Positions 26,198-35,059 of a stretch of 64,000 nt of DNA are shown piece by piece. This stretch comes from Nibrella viscosa (lineage in GTDB: Bacteria > Bacteroidota > Bacteroidia > Cytophagales > Spirosomataceae). The notes under the pieces were generated by a model. That model was given only the letters and a program-made list of their open reading frames with translations. It did not search any database and was not told the origin of the DNA. Numbering within the stretch: the stretch's first letter is position 1; the number at the start of each line of letters is the position of its first letter. The DNA lies in contig NZ_BAABHB010000004.1 of the NCBI RefSeq assembly GCF_039541875.1, positions 124,001-188,000 on the forward strand. The letters run 5' to 3'. A program made the translations under genes and the position numbers.

Positions 26198-26824
26198 CTA
26201 CAATTGCACGCGATTGGCAAATATATCTTTCAGGCGCTGATCGTGGGTGACCACGATCAGACTGGCCCCGATCTGCTCTGATTGTGTTTGCAGCAACTCG
26301 ACCACGCGGCTACAGTTCTCGTCGTCGAGGTTGGAAGTAGGCTCATCGGCCAGAATAACACCCGGATGGTTCATCACGGCACGGGCAATCGACACGCGCT
26401 GCTGTTCTCCCTGGCTGATCTGCGTTGTTTTCCTGCCCAGATGATCGGCAAAGCCCAGTTGCTGAGCCAGGTGGCTGGCCCGTTCACGGGTCGGCGGCTG
26501 GTTGGCAAGGTAGTTGGCCAGCAGCAGGTTATCCATCACCGACAGCGCGCTGACAAAATGCGGTTTCTGGTAGACAATGCCCACGTGGGCGGCCCGGAAG
26601 GCGGCTGTTTCGGCGGGGTTGAGCCGGGTCAGGTCGGTATTGTTGATGACAACCGAGCCGCTTTCGGGCTTCAGCAGAAGTGCCAGCAGGTGGAGCAGTG
26701 TGGTTTTACCCGTACCCGAACGGCCCAGGATCAGCAGGGCTTCGCGGTCGTTACAGTGGATGTCCGGAAACGCAAATCGTTTGGTGGGTGAATAGGAAAA
26801 TGTTAGCTGTTGGGTCGTCAGCAT
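26198..26824 (-). CDS. Orphan ABC transporter ATP-binding protein (LolD/MacB-like)
   Basis: 208 residues, a single nucleotide-binding domain. Walker A is GRSGTGKTT, the Q-loop is VYQKPHF, the signature reads ISQGEQQR instead of LSGGQ, Walker B is VILADEPTSNLD, and the switch His is in VVTHDQ. The size and the SNLDDEN part resemble LolD-type ATPases of lipoprotein or antimicrobial export. No permease gene is adjacent; the neighbours are a cyclophilin and PurN. A permease elsewhere, or a regulatory role, is possible. Confidence 0.88.
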   Translation of the reverse strand: MLTTQQLTFSYSPTKRFAFPDIHCNDREALLILGRSGTGKTTLLHLLALLLKPESGSVVINNTDLTRLNPAETAAFRAAHVGIVYQKPHFVSALSVMDNLLLANYLANQPPTRERASHLAQQLGFADHLGRKTTQISQGEQQRVSIARAVMNHPGVILADEPTSNLDDENCSRVVELLQTQSEQIGASLIVVTHDQRLKDIFANRVQL

Positions 26825-26930
26825 AAAGGCTCAGTTAGCGCAACGTCGGCGAGGTTCCGGCAAAAATAAGGAAAAGTCGTAATTTAGCGGCAGCGGCCGG
26901 GCATCCGGTCCCCACCAAGCAGCTAAGTTT

Positions 26931-27509
26931 GTGCCGAAACGTTCCATTGCCATTTTTGCCTCCGGCTCCGGCTCCAACGCCGAAAAAATAGCGGAGTATT
27001 TCGCCGGCCGTACCGATATAGAAATAGCCCTGATCCTGTCGAACAATCCAAAGGCGGGGGTGATCGAGCGGGCCCGGCGGTTCCACATCCCGGTGCTGCT
27101 CTTCGACCGCACCGGGTTTTACCAGACAGACCAGGTGACCAGTCTGTTGCAGAAGCAGGGAATCGACCTGATTGTGCTGGCCGGTTTCATGTGGTTGTTA
27201 CCGGCGTCGCTGGTGCAGGCATTTCCCAACCGGATTGTCAATATTCATCCGGCCCTGCTGCCAAAATTTGGCGGAAAGGGTATGTACGGCCATTTTGTGC
27301 ACGAAGCCGTGGTAGCCGCCGGTGAGGCTGAGTCGGGGATCACGATTCACTTTGTGAACGAGCAGTACGACGAAGGGCAGGTTATATTTCAGGCTAACTG
27401 CCCGGTTGAGCCGACGGATTCGCCGGACGAAGTAGCGCGGAAGGTACAGGTACTCGAACACCGGCACTACCCCAGGGTAGTGGATGAGGTATTGCAGCGG
27501 TTAGGCTAA
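26931..27509 (+). CDS. purN: Phosphoribosylglycinamide formyltransferase
   Basis: 192 residues from a GTG start at 26931, which fits the usual short lead to IAIFASGSGSNA. The catalytic Asn and His lie in IVNIHPALLPKFGGKGMYG, and the Asp in EQYDEGQVIF. It transfers a formyl group from 10-formyltetrahydrofolate to GAR in purine synthesis. Length is normal. A second gene follows after ten bases. The bases TAAGTTTG overlap the start codon but cannot be the promoter of this start; a more likely -7 element is TAATTTAG about 45 bases upstream. Confidence 0.96.
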   Translation: MPKRSIAIFASGSGSNAEKIAEYFAGRTDIEIALILSNNPKAGVIERARRFHIPVLLFDRTGFYQTDQVTSLLQKQGIDLIVLAGFMWLLPASLVQAFPNRIVNIHPALLPKFGGKGMYGHFVHEAVVAAGEAESGITIHFVNEQYDEGQVIFQANCPVEPTDSPDEVARKVQVLEHRHYPRVVDEVLQRLG

Positions 27510-27519
27510 CAGACACTTT

Positions 27520-27915
27520 ATGAAGATTAAGCAATTAGTTGGGATGTTGGGGCTGCTGATAAGCCTGACGGGCTGTTTTCGGCCCATTATTCCCCTGTCT
27601 ACCCAGCCGCGCTACCCGGTCGATATCTTCTACGAAAATGAGCGTCCCGATCGTCCGTTTATGGAGATACAGGCCCTGGAGATGAAGGAGGAGACCCCGC
27701 TTAACCCAACGCAGAGAACAAAAGACGGGCGCATGGTCCGCCGGGGCAAAGATATGCAGGAGAAAGAACTGCTACTGGCCCGTTTGTCACTTCAGGCCAA
27801 ACGACTGGGGGCCGATGCGCTGGTGAATGTCCGGTACAAATATTATACCTCAACCACCATGAACGGCTATATTCTGGAAGGCGTAGCCGTTCGCTACCGA
27901 CCGGAAACCGAATAG
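27520..27915 (+). CDS. Lipoprotein of unknown function, downstream of purN
   Basis: 131 residues. The signal ends LISLTGC (Cys about 19), so it is a lipoprotein. A strand-like first half (RYPVDIFYENERPDRPFMEI) is followed by a charged linker and a helix-strand unit, LLLARLSLQAKRLGADALVN, of a kind seen in small envelope proteins such as RcsF and YbjQ families. I do not recognise the family. It follows purN by ten bases, so the two are probably transcribed together, ending at the palindrome that begins eight bases past its stop. Confidence 0.7.
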   Translation: MKIKQLVGMLGLLISLTGCFRPIIPLSTQPRYPVDIFYENERPDRPFMEIQALEMKEETPLNPTQRTKDGRMVRRGKDMQEKELLLARLSLQAKRLGADALVNVRYKYYTSTTMNGYILEGVAVRYRPETE

Positions 27916-27923
27916 CCTCGAAT

Positions 27924-27956
27924 GCAAACGGGACGGCCGGCGGCCGTCCCGTTTGC
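27924..27956. terminator. 15-base perfect palindrome between convergent genes
   Basis: GCAAACGGGACGGCC pairs exactly with its complement over a 3-base loop. The outer AAACG/CGTTT parts give short T runs on both strands, so it fits a two-way terminator for the purN run and the DUF4834 gene. Confidence 0.8.
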
Positions 27957-27971
27957 TCTATAAAACAGTTG

Positions 27972-28205
27972 TTACTTCACTTCTTCGTAATCGACATAAT
28001 CACCGCCCTGAATTTTGGATTCATTGGCGTTGGGTGGCACATGGTCGACGCGGATTTTTCCTTCCTTACCGGGCGCAGAGCGGGATGTTTGCTTTTTCTG
28101 CTCTTTCACCAACTGGCGACCAACCAGCAGATAAAACACAAACCGACGCACCGGCGGCACAAACACAATGATCAGGAAGGCGATAAATAAATACTTGATC
28201 AGCAT
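27972..28205 (-). CDS. DUF4834 small membrane protein
   Basis: 77 residues from the ATG at 28205; a longer frame upstream lies in a repeat. One membrane helix (LIKYLFIAFLIIVFV, about 2-16) is followed by the basic segment VRRFVFYLLVGRQLVK and a polar tail ending GGDYVDYEEVK. This layout is that of DUF4834 in Bacteroidota, whose function is unknown. It stands alone between the palindrome and the repeat. Confidence 0.75.
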   Translation of the reverse strand: MLIKYLFIAFLIIVFVPPVRRFVFYLLVGRQLVKEQKKQTSRSAPGKEGKIRVDHVPPNANESKIQGGDYVDYEEVK

Positions 28206-28250
28206 GATGGTATTCGTTTCTATTATAACAAACGTAACAAATCCTGGAAT

Positions 28251-28325
28251 AGTTTGAAGTCTTGGAACAGTCTGTAGTTTGAAGTCTGAAGTTGGCTGAC
28301 GCCTGTTTAACTTCAAACCTCAAAC
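28251..28325. repeat. GTTTGAAGTCTGA-type repeat with inverted arms
   Basis: AGTTTGAAGTCT occurs twice in direct orientation (28251-28262, 28276-28287). Arms 28277-28293 and 28309-28325 are complementary over 17 bases with two mismatches. The words are those of the element at 8589-8684. Confidence 0.75.
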
Positions 28326-28327
28326 CA

Positions 28328-29842
28328 TCACCTGCCATAAAGCGCCTTGGCCGCCGGTTCGTACTTATCGCCGGCACTCCATTGTGGGCGGGTGGGCCGG
28401 TTGGCAATCAGCCTGGCCGCATGGGTATACGCCTGGCAGAATTTCAGGAGATAGTTGAAATCAATGGTGTCCGGGTTATCGGCTACCCGGTGGTAGTACT
28501 TCATCAGTTCTTCGTCGAAAGTGCGAAAGCCGGCTGAGAAGGTCGGAGCCGGTACACCTTTGACCGCAAAATTGACATTATCCGACCGGTCAAATAAGCC
28601 CTGCTCCGGAGCCGGGTCGCCCACTACACTAAGCCCGAAAGCTTTGGCACCGGCTTCAATATCTGCTTTGGCCCCGGTGCGGTCCAGCCCAATTACCGAC
28701 ACAATGGAGGTGTCGTTGTAGCCGGCATTGTCGATGTTCAGGTTAAAAATAGTCTGGTTCAGCGGCACCAGCGGGTGCTCGGCATAGTAGCGGCTGCCCA
28801 GCAAACCAATTTCTTCACCATTCAGCGCCACAATAATAATCGACCGTTTGGGTGGCTGCTCGCTAAAGGCTTTGGCGGCAGTAAGCAAGCCGACCACGCC
28901 CATCGCATTGTCCCGCGTTCCGTTGAAAATGCTGTCGGTTTCGCTGTAACCGGGACTACCTGGTTTGGCAACCCCAATATGGTCGAAGTGGGCCGATAGC
29001 ATTACGTATTCATTTTTAAGTTTAGCATCTGTGCCTTCGATTACGCCCGCTACGTTTACGGCGTTGACCGACGTTAAAGGCCGGCCTGAGGTCTGGAGGC
29101 TCACCGGCTGGCCCGATTCTTTCAAGGCACCCAGTTGATTTTTTGCGTTATCGACCCAGATGGTGGGAAGTGCCGGCGATTGGGTACCGGAAGCCAGCGA
29201 CAGTTGTTCGTTGGTAAGCGCCTGGGTAACATAGGCCCAGGGCATGGTACCGCTGGTGTACAGTTCAATCAGGGCAACGGCTCCTTTCTCGGCTGCCAGC
29301 CGGCGCTTTTGCTGCGAAGCGGCCAGCATACTACCCCCGGTTCCGCCTTCGGGCGAGCCCACCTGAGCCACCACCACTTTTCCGTTTACATTCCGATTGT
29401 TGTACCCATCGGCTCCTTCGGTAAGACCGTATCCGACATATACCGTTTCCGTGTTGAGGTCTGCCGGCGGACCGGCAATGACCACAAACTGTTTCTTGAA
29501 TTCGAGAGGGGTGCCGCCAATGGTTAAAGAACCCGAACCGGTCGGCTTCACAAGTTGTAAGGGAACCGTCTGGTAAAAGTCCGTCTGGCCGGGTGCTGGT
29601 TTAAGACCAAGCAGCCGGAACTGTTCGGCAATGTAACGGGCGGCCACCATGTTGCCTGATGCCCCGGTTTTACGGCCCTGGAGTTCGTCGGCCGCCAGAA
29701 AACGAATATGGGCTTCTACGCTGGTGCGAGGCATGTTGGCTTCGGGCAGTTTAGCGAAGGATGAATTGGTCTTAGGCTGGGTAAAAGCGCTGGTGGTAGT
29801 AGCCAGTATGGCTAAAAAGAGGAGTGACCGTTGTTTGTTCAT
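28328..29842 (-). CDS. Exported M28-family metallopeptidase
   Basis: 504 residues from the ATG at 29842, which gives a clean signal peptide ending TSAFTQ. An insert resembling a PA domain lies at about 130-240. The catalytic M28 core has the expected zinc ligands in LSAHFDHIG (His), NGTRDNAMGVVG (Asp), LNGEEIGLLGSRYY (Glu pair) and NIDNAGYN (Asp), plus a late His in KYYHRVADNPDTIDF. It is likely an aminopeptidase acting in the periplasm or at the surface. It lies upstream on the minus strand of the DUF4834 gene and shares no clear operon. Confidence 0.93.
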   Translation of the reverse strand: MNKQRSLLFLAILATTTSAFTQPKTNSSFAKLPEANMPRTSVEAHIRFLAADELQGRKTGASGNMVAARYIAEQFRLLGLKPAPGQTDFYQTVPLQLVKPTGSGSLTIGGTPLEFKKQFVVIAGPPADLNTETVYVGYGLTEGADGYNNRNVNGKVVVAQVGSPEGGTGGSMLAASQQKRRLAAEKGAVALIELYTSGTMPWAYVTQALTNEQLSLASGTQSPALPTIWVDNAKNQLGALKESGQPVSLQTSGRPLTSVNAVNVAGVIEGTDAKLKNEYVMLSAHFDHIGVAKPGSPGYSETDSIFNGTRDNAMGVVGLLTAAKAFSEQPPKRSIIIVALNGEEIGLLGSRYYAEHPLVPLNQTIFNLNIDNAGYNDTSIVSVIGLDRTGAKADIEAGAKAFGLSVVGDPAPEQGLFDRSDNVNFAVKGVPAPTFSAGFRTFDEELMKYYHRVADNPDTIDFNYLLKFCQAYTHAARLIANRPTRPQWSAGDKYEPAAKALYGR

Positions 29843-29921
29843 GCGATAATGGGAAATGGCTTTGCGAAAGTAACGTTTCTGGTCTGACAAGTGCTATTTA
29901 ACCCGAATGTTCTGCTGCCGG

Positions 29922-31406
29922 TTACTGGCTACTCATTTCAACGGAACCGGCTTTGCAAACATTGGCACCCTCGCGCCGGGTCAGGGCGTCGCCCAGATCC
30001 TGCCGGGCGGTTTCGGCCAGTTCGAGCATCTGTTTTACAATCTCGGGATGCTGGTCTTTCACATCATAGGTTTCGGCGGGGTCACGGCGCAGGTCATACA
30101 AGGCAAAGAGAACGGTATCGTTCGGCGTTGGCCCCGGAAATCCGTCGTTGCCTGGTAGCTGCATATACGTACGGCCTTTGTGGGGCAGCATCAGTTTCCA
30201 CCGATCTTTTCGCACCGCTTCCAGGTCATTTCGGTTGTAGTAGTAAAAGAAATGCGTACGGGGGGTAGCCGCCAGATCACCTGTTAGCAGGGGCAGGATA
30301 TTTACACCGTCAATTTTGCGGTTGTCAGGTAAGGTAGCACCGGTAATAGCCGCCAGCGTGGTGTAGATATCAATCGTAGCGGCCATTTTGTGGCAGACGG
30401 CACCGCCCGGCACTACGCCCGGCCAGCGCACGATACACGGCACCCGCTGGCCACCCTCCCAACTGGAGCCTTTGCCCTGCCGCAGTCCACCCGATGAACC
30501 GGCATGGTTGCCGAAGTTGAGCCAGGGACCGTTGTCACTGGTGAAAATAACAAGGGTGTTTTCGTCGAGTTTGTTCTTCTTCAGGGCGTTCAGCACTTCG
30601 CCCACCGACCAGTCTATCTCTTCCATCACGTCGCCGTACAGCCCAACCGCGCTTTTACCCCGAAAACGTTTGGATGCGGCAATGGGTACGTGCGGCATAC
30701 TGTGCGGCAGGTACAGGAAAAACGGCTGATTGCGATTTTTGCTGATAAACTGAACGGCTCGTTCGGTGTAGCGGGCGGTTAGCAGGGCCTGATCTTCCAG
30801 GGTCTTTATTTCCTCCACTTTGTTGTTCCCGTCGATCAGGGGCAGCACCGGATATTGACCCCGGTTAGGATGCTGTGCCGGATTATAGGCTGTGCCGTCG
30901 TAATAGACGGGCCACATATCGTTGGAGTAGGGGAGACCGAAGTACTCATCAAAGCCATGCTGTAACGGCAGAAACTCGCGCTGGTGGCCCAGGTGCCATT
31001 TGCCGAAAATGCCGGTGGCGTACTTTTTCTGTTTGAGCAGTTCGGCAATGGTTGTCTCCTCCGTATGAAGACCTGTTTTTGCCCAGGGCATCAGGGCACC
31101 CGAAATGCCGACGCGGTTGGGGTAACAACCCGTCATCAGAGCCGCCCGCGAGGCACTACATACCGCCTGGGCTGCGTAGAAGTGCGTAAACCGCATACCT
31201 TCCATCGCCAGACGGTCCAGGTTTGGGGTGTTATATCCATAAGCTCCGTAGGCATTCAGGTCGCCGTAGCCCAGATCATCCATAAAAATGAGAACAATGT
31301 TGGGCGGACGTTTTGCAACCGGCTTCCGGACAGCCAGAAAAGCGCCAAGTGCGGTTACCGCCAGTATGGCCGCTACAGCGAGAAGTGAAAAGGAGATGCG
31401 TTTCAT
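29922..31406 (-). CDS. Sulfatase (arylsulfatase-type)
   Basis: 494 residues from the ATG at 31406. A basic start with one hydrophobic segment (SLLAVAAILAVTALGAFLAV) suggests a membrane anchor or signal. The core has NIVLIFMDDLGYGD, the formylglycine motif VCSASRAALMTG (C-x-A-x-R, Cys to be oxidised), GKWHLGH and TSDNGPW. It hydrolyses sulfate esters, probably from a glycan. A maturing FGE-type enzyme is not seen here. It is encoded upstream of the peptidase on the same strand but the gap of 79 bases leaves linkage open. Confidence 0.94.
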   Translation of the reverse strand: MKRISFSLLAVAAILAVTALGAFLAVRKPVAKRPPNIVLIFMDDLGYGDLNAYGAYGYNTPNLDRLAMEGMRFTHFYAAQAVCSASRAALMTGCYPNRVGISGALMPWAKTGLHTEETTIAELLKQKKYATGIFGKWHLGHQREFLPLQHGFDEYFGLPYSNDMWPVYYDGTAYNPAQHPNRGQYPVLPLIDGNNKVEEIKTLEDQALLTARYTERAVQFISKNRNQPFFLYLPHSMPHVPIAASKRFRGKSAVGLYGDVMEEIDWSVGEVLNALKKNKLDENTLVIFTSDNGPWLNFGNHAGSSGGLRQGKGSSWEGGQRVPCIVRWPGVVPGGAVCHKMAATIDIYTTLAAITGATLPDNRKIDGVNILPLLTGDLAATPRTHFFYYYNRNDLEAVRKDRWKLMLPHKGRTYMQLPGNDGFPGPTPNDTVLFALYDLRRDPAETYDVKDQHPEIVKQMLELAETARQDLGDALTRREGANVCKAGSVEMSSQ

Positions 31407-31538
31407 AAGGTTTAGCGAATAGTCGACAGGGCAAGATACAAGGTATTCAGACGATAAAGGTGGCCAGACGCCGGATTTAATGAGCGTGACCGGAACATCG
31501 GGCTCATTTGGCAGTTTAGAAAACGGAGGTACATACAG

Positions 31539-32900
31539 ATGAACAGACAACTCCTTTATGGGACAATACTATTCGTTTGCGCTTGCCAGCGCGTAAACCC
31601 GGAGCCTCCGCCGGCTGAAGGCTTCGATCTGCCCATTCCGACTACCCGCTCGTATGTGGCCGGTCCGGTGAGCTTCCGGCTTCGGGAACTGGAAACTAAA
31701 ATCAACGAAAAGCTTGATCCGGTCCTGGTTGGTCCGAAAACTATTGAAGAGGCCAAAAAGAAATTGTTCTCGCTGCGTATTACCCGGTCGGGGCCGGTGC
31801 AGACCCAGTACACCAATCAACAGGTGCGGATCTCGGCTCCCCTGCAAATCTGGCTGTTGACGCCCCTGTCCCGCGATACGACCGGACGACCGTTTTGCTC
31901 CCTAAAGGTTCGTTTTCAAAGTCCCTTATCCGTATCGTCAGACTGGCGGTTGGCCAGTCAGGTGAAGTTTACCGATTATGAATGGATAAAGCCTCCTGAA
32001 ATCAACCTGCTCGGTATCAAAATTTCGATGGAAAACTTTGTGCAGAAGGTCATGGAAAACAATGAGTCCCGGATCGAATCCGCCATTGATGCGGCCGTGT
32101 ATGAGAACTTACGGCTCGACAAAATGGTAGCTCCCATCTGGCGGGATATTCAAAAACCGTTGCGTATAAACCGTGAGTTTGGGCTTTGGCTGATACCAAA
32201 CCCCATTGGTGTCACGGCGGGGCCGATCCGGGGTAACAACGAAACCATCAGCGTACCCCTGCAAATCACTTTCGAAACAGAAACAGAGCTCCAACGCGAA
32301 TCGCCGGCCCCCTCGAAACGGCCACTGCCCCAACTGCAGAAAAAGGCAGACCTTTCGCAAACGTCGGAATTATACCTGATGAGTTCTATTCCGTACCAGG
32401 ACATCAACGAGATGCTTCAGCAGGCGTTGAACGGAAAAGATGTAAAAGTGGCCAAGGGCTTACTCTCCATCAAAGAAGCATCGGTGTACGGTGGGCAGCA
32501 TGCCCTCATTATCCGGACCGAACTGAGTGGGCTCCTCAACGGCACAGTTTACATACAGGGGCGGCCGCGCTTTGATACATTGACGAATACGCTGGGTGTG
32601 ACTAACCTCGACTTTGCAACCGGGACCAAATCTATATTGCCCCGGAAAATTGGAGCCGACATACAGGAGGAGGTCTGTGACCTGCTGGAAAAGCTCCTGA
32701 AAATATCCCTGGGGGATGAGCTCGCCCAACTCCCCCAGAAGATTGATGCCGCGTTTGACCGAAGCAGGGCCAGTCGTAAGGCAGATATTGACCTGAGTCA
32801 GTTTAGGTTTGTGCCTCAGAAAATAGCTGTCAGGCCGGATAGCCTGCAGGCGCTTATTAAAATCAAGTCGAACGTAGCGGTTGAGGTTAAGAACCTATAG
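31539..32900 (+). CDS. DUF4403 family lipoprotein
   Basis: 453 residues. The signal reads LYGTILFVCACQRVN, a plausible lipobox, so it is envelope-anchored. DUF4403 features are present: SYVAGPVSFRLRELETKINEKL, LQIWLLTPLS, then paired repeats with ISVPLQITFETETEL and GLLSIKEASVYGGQHALIIR. The fold is a tandem lipid-carrier-like (BPI/TULIP-like) pair in proposals; the function is unknown. It diverges from the sulfatase with a 132-base gap, and its last 14 bases overlap the end of the FadJ-like gene on the other strand. Confidence 0.85.
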   Translation: MNRQLLYGTILFVCACQRVNPEPPPAEGFDLPIPTTRSYVAGPVSFRLRELETKINEKLDPVLVGPKTIEEAKKKLFSLRITRSGPVQTQYTNQQVRISAPLQIWLLTPLSRDTTGRPFCSLKVRFQSPLSVSSDWRLASQVKFTDYEWIKPPEINLLGIKISMENFVQKVMENNESRIESAIDAAVYENLRLDKMVAPIWRDIQKPLRINREFGLWLIPNPIGVTAGPIRGNNETISVPLQITFETETELQRESPAPSKRPLPQLQKKADLSQTSELYLMSSIPYQDINEMLQQALNGKDVKVAKGLLSIKEASVYGGQHALIIRTELSGLLNGTVYIQGRPRFDTLTNTLGVTNLDFATGTKSILPRKIGADIQEEVCDLLEKLLKISLGDELAQLPQKIDAAFDRSRASRKADIDLSQFRFVPQKIAVRPDSLQALIKIKSNVAVEVKNL

Positions 32901-35055
32901 CTTGCCCGGTCTCAACACCCGCCCGCACCATCTGCCGCAGCTTTTCGGTTGGCCGGAAGCGTTCGCCGTAGGTGTCGGCCAGCCGGTCGCATTCGCTCAC
33001 AAAGGTATCAATACCTACAAATTCCACGAACGACAGCGTACCGCCGGTATACGGTGGAAAGCCCCAGCCCAGAATAGAGCCTAAATCGGCGTCGAGTCTG
33101 GTGCGGATCACCCCTTCCTCAAAGCAGCGAACGGTTTCAATAGCCTGCCGGTACAGCAGCCGCTTTTTGACTTCTTCAATTGGCGGTTGCTGTTCACGCA
33201 GCGGGAACAGGTCGCTCAGGCCGGGCCACAGGTGTTTTTTGCCGGCTTCGGGATACTCGTAGAAACCGGCTTTGGCTTTCTTGCCCAGCCGACCCAGGTC
33301 AACAAACATTTTGGCAACCTGGTAGCTGGTGTCTTCTTCTGTCAGCACTCCGTCTTTTACCGCCTGACCGGAGATTTTATATACCAGATCGAGCGCTACC
33401 TCGTCGGTCACCGCCAGCGGTCCCACCGGCATGCCCGCGTCTCTGCCCGCATTTTCGATCAGCACCGGATTGACCCCATCTTTAAGCAACGCCATACCTT
33501 CGGCGGTGTAGGTGCCGAATACCCGTGAGGTGTAGAACCCCCGGGAGTCGTTGACCACAATGGGCGTCTTCCGGATCTTCTTCACGTAATCCATGCTCAA
33601 AGCCAGGGCGTAGTCGGCCGTCTGCTTACCCATGATAATCTCCACTAACTGCATTTTATCGACGGGGGAGAAAAAGTGCAGGCCGATAAAGTTGTCGGGT
33701 TTGGCCGAGGCCTGCGCCAGTCCGGTGATGGGTAGGGTAGAGGTGTTGGAGGCAAAAACACCGTTTTCAGCCAGCATCGGCTCCGCTTCTTTTGTCACCT
33801 GTGCCTTCAACTCGCGGTTCTCGAACACGGCTTCGATAATGAGGTCGCAGCCCCGGAGGTCTTCGGCCTGATCGGTAGCCCGAAGCAGGTTCAGGATACC
33901 ATCCACTTTAAATGGATCTACCTTGCCATGCTCAACCCCTTTTTTCAGCAGGGTACGAGAGTAGTCTTTGCCTTTTTCGGCGGCATCTACCGAGACATCT
34001 TTCAGCACAACCTGAATCCCGGCCAGCGCCGAAACATACGCAATGCCGGAGCCCATCATTCCCGCGCCCAGAATACCCAACTTCTTTACCTCCGTCGGCG
34101 GCACGTCTTTAGGCCGACCGGCTCCTTTAGTGGCCTCATTCATGCCCAGAAACATGGTCTGGATGAGGTTCTTCGCGACTTTTGAGGTGGCTACTTTTAC
34201 AAAATACCGCCCTTCGATCTTCAGCGCCCGGTCAATGTTGACCTGCAAGCCCTCGTACACACAGGACATAATCGCCAGCGGAGCGGGGTAGTTGCCGCGG
34301 GTTTTATCCATCAGCATGGCCGTGCCGCCACTGAAAACCCGCACACCCGTGGGACTCTGCACAGCCCCGCCCGGTACCTTAAAATTATCTTTACCGACGA
34401 TCTGACCCGTTTTGCGGTCGCGCTCATCCCAGGGTTGCAAGGGCGACGGATTGGCCGCTATCCAGGCTTTTGCCTTTTTCAGAAGCTCTTCGCGGCCGGC
34501 GGCAAGGTCATTGACAAGGCCTGCCTGCAGGGCTTCTTTAGGGGGCAGCCGCTTGCCTTCTACCAGCAGCGGCAGGGCTGCTTCCATACCCAGTATCCGG
34601 GGGAGTCGCTGTGTGCCTCCCCCGCCGGGCAGTAGTCCGATGGTCACTTCGGGCAGGCCGATCTGGCTTTTCGGCGTATCCATCGCAATGCGATAGTGGC
34701 AGGCCAGACAGATTTCAAAACCACCACCCAGAGCGGTGCCGTTGATGGCGGCTACGATGGGTTTACCGGAGGTCTCCATAGCGCGGAAGATGCGGTTCAG
34801 CTCCGACGAGACTTTTAGCATCCCGGCCGGATCTTTATCGTTATTTCGCAGGATCATCTTCAGGTCGGCACCGGCCACAAACTCGTTTTTATCCGACGTA
34901 ATGATGATGCCCTTTATCGCCGAATCCTCGTAAGCCCGTTTCAGCGCTGCTTCAAACTCTGGAATGGATTCGTCATTCAAGACATTCATCGGGGCGCTGG
35001 TCATGTTCCAGCTTATGATGGCAACGTTTTGGTCAACGGTGTAGTGAATAGCCAT
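32887..35055 (-). CDS. FadJ-like 3-hydroxyacyl-CoA dehydrogenase / enoyl-CoA hydratase
   Basis: 722 residues from the ATG at 35055; a longer open frame reaches into the thiolase gene and is discarded. An enoyl-CoA hydratase domain comes first (GTALGGGFEICLACHYRIA, EVTIGLLPGGGGTQRLPR), then a linker and the NAD-binding domain with LGILGAGMMGSGIAYVSALA, HFFSPVDKMQLVEII and a second 3HCDH C-terminal repeat. It performs hydration and oxidation steps of beta-oxidation in the cytoplasm. The thiolase gene ends four bases upstream, so both belong to one operon. The convergent DUF4403 gene overlaps its 3' end. Confidence 0.95.
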   Translation of the reverse strand: MAIHYTVDQNVAIISWNMTSAPMNVLNDESIPEFEAALKRAYEDSAIKGIIITSDKNEFVAGADLKMILRNNDKDPAGMLKVSSELNRIFRAMETSGKPIVAAINGTALGGGFEICLACHYRIAMDTPKSQIGLPEVTIGLLPGGGGTQRLPRILGMEAALPLLVEGKRLPPKEALQAGLVNDLAAGREELLKKAKAWIAANPSPLQPWDERDRKTGQIVGKDNFKVPGGAVQSPTGVRVFSGGTAMLMDKTRGNYPAPLAIMSCVYEGLQVNIDRALKIEGRYFVKVATSKVAKNLIQTMFLGMNEATKGAGRPKDVPPTEVKKLGILGAGMMGSGIAYVSALAGIQVVLKDVSVDAAEKGKDYSRTLLKKGVEHGKVDPFKVDGILNLLRATDQAEDLRGCDLIIEAVFENRELKAQVTKEAEPMLAENGVFASNTSTLPITGLAQASAKPDNFIGLHFFSPVDKMQLVEIIMGKQTADYALALSMDYVKKIRKTPIVVNDSRGFYTSRVFGTYTAEGMALLKDGVNPVLIENAGRDAGMPVGPLAVTDEVALDLVYKISGQAVKDGVLTEEDTSYQVAKMFVDLGRLGKKAKAGFYEYPEAGKKHLWPGLSDLFPLREQQPPIEEVKKRLLYRQAIETVRCFEEGVIRTRLDADLGSILGWGFPPYTGGTLSFVEFVGIDTFVSECDRLADTYGERFRPTEKLRQMVRAGVETGQAIGS

Positions 35056-35059
35056 GGTG

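Noticed and set aside
26924..26931. TAAGTTTG as the purN promoter
   Set aside because: Its last G is the first base of the purN GTG start, so a transcript from it would miss the start codon; no -33 element at the right distance.
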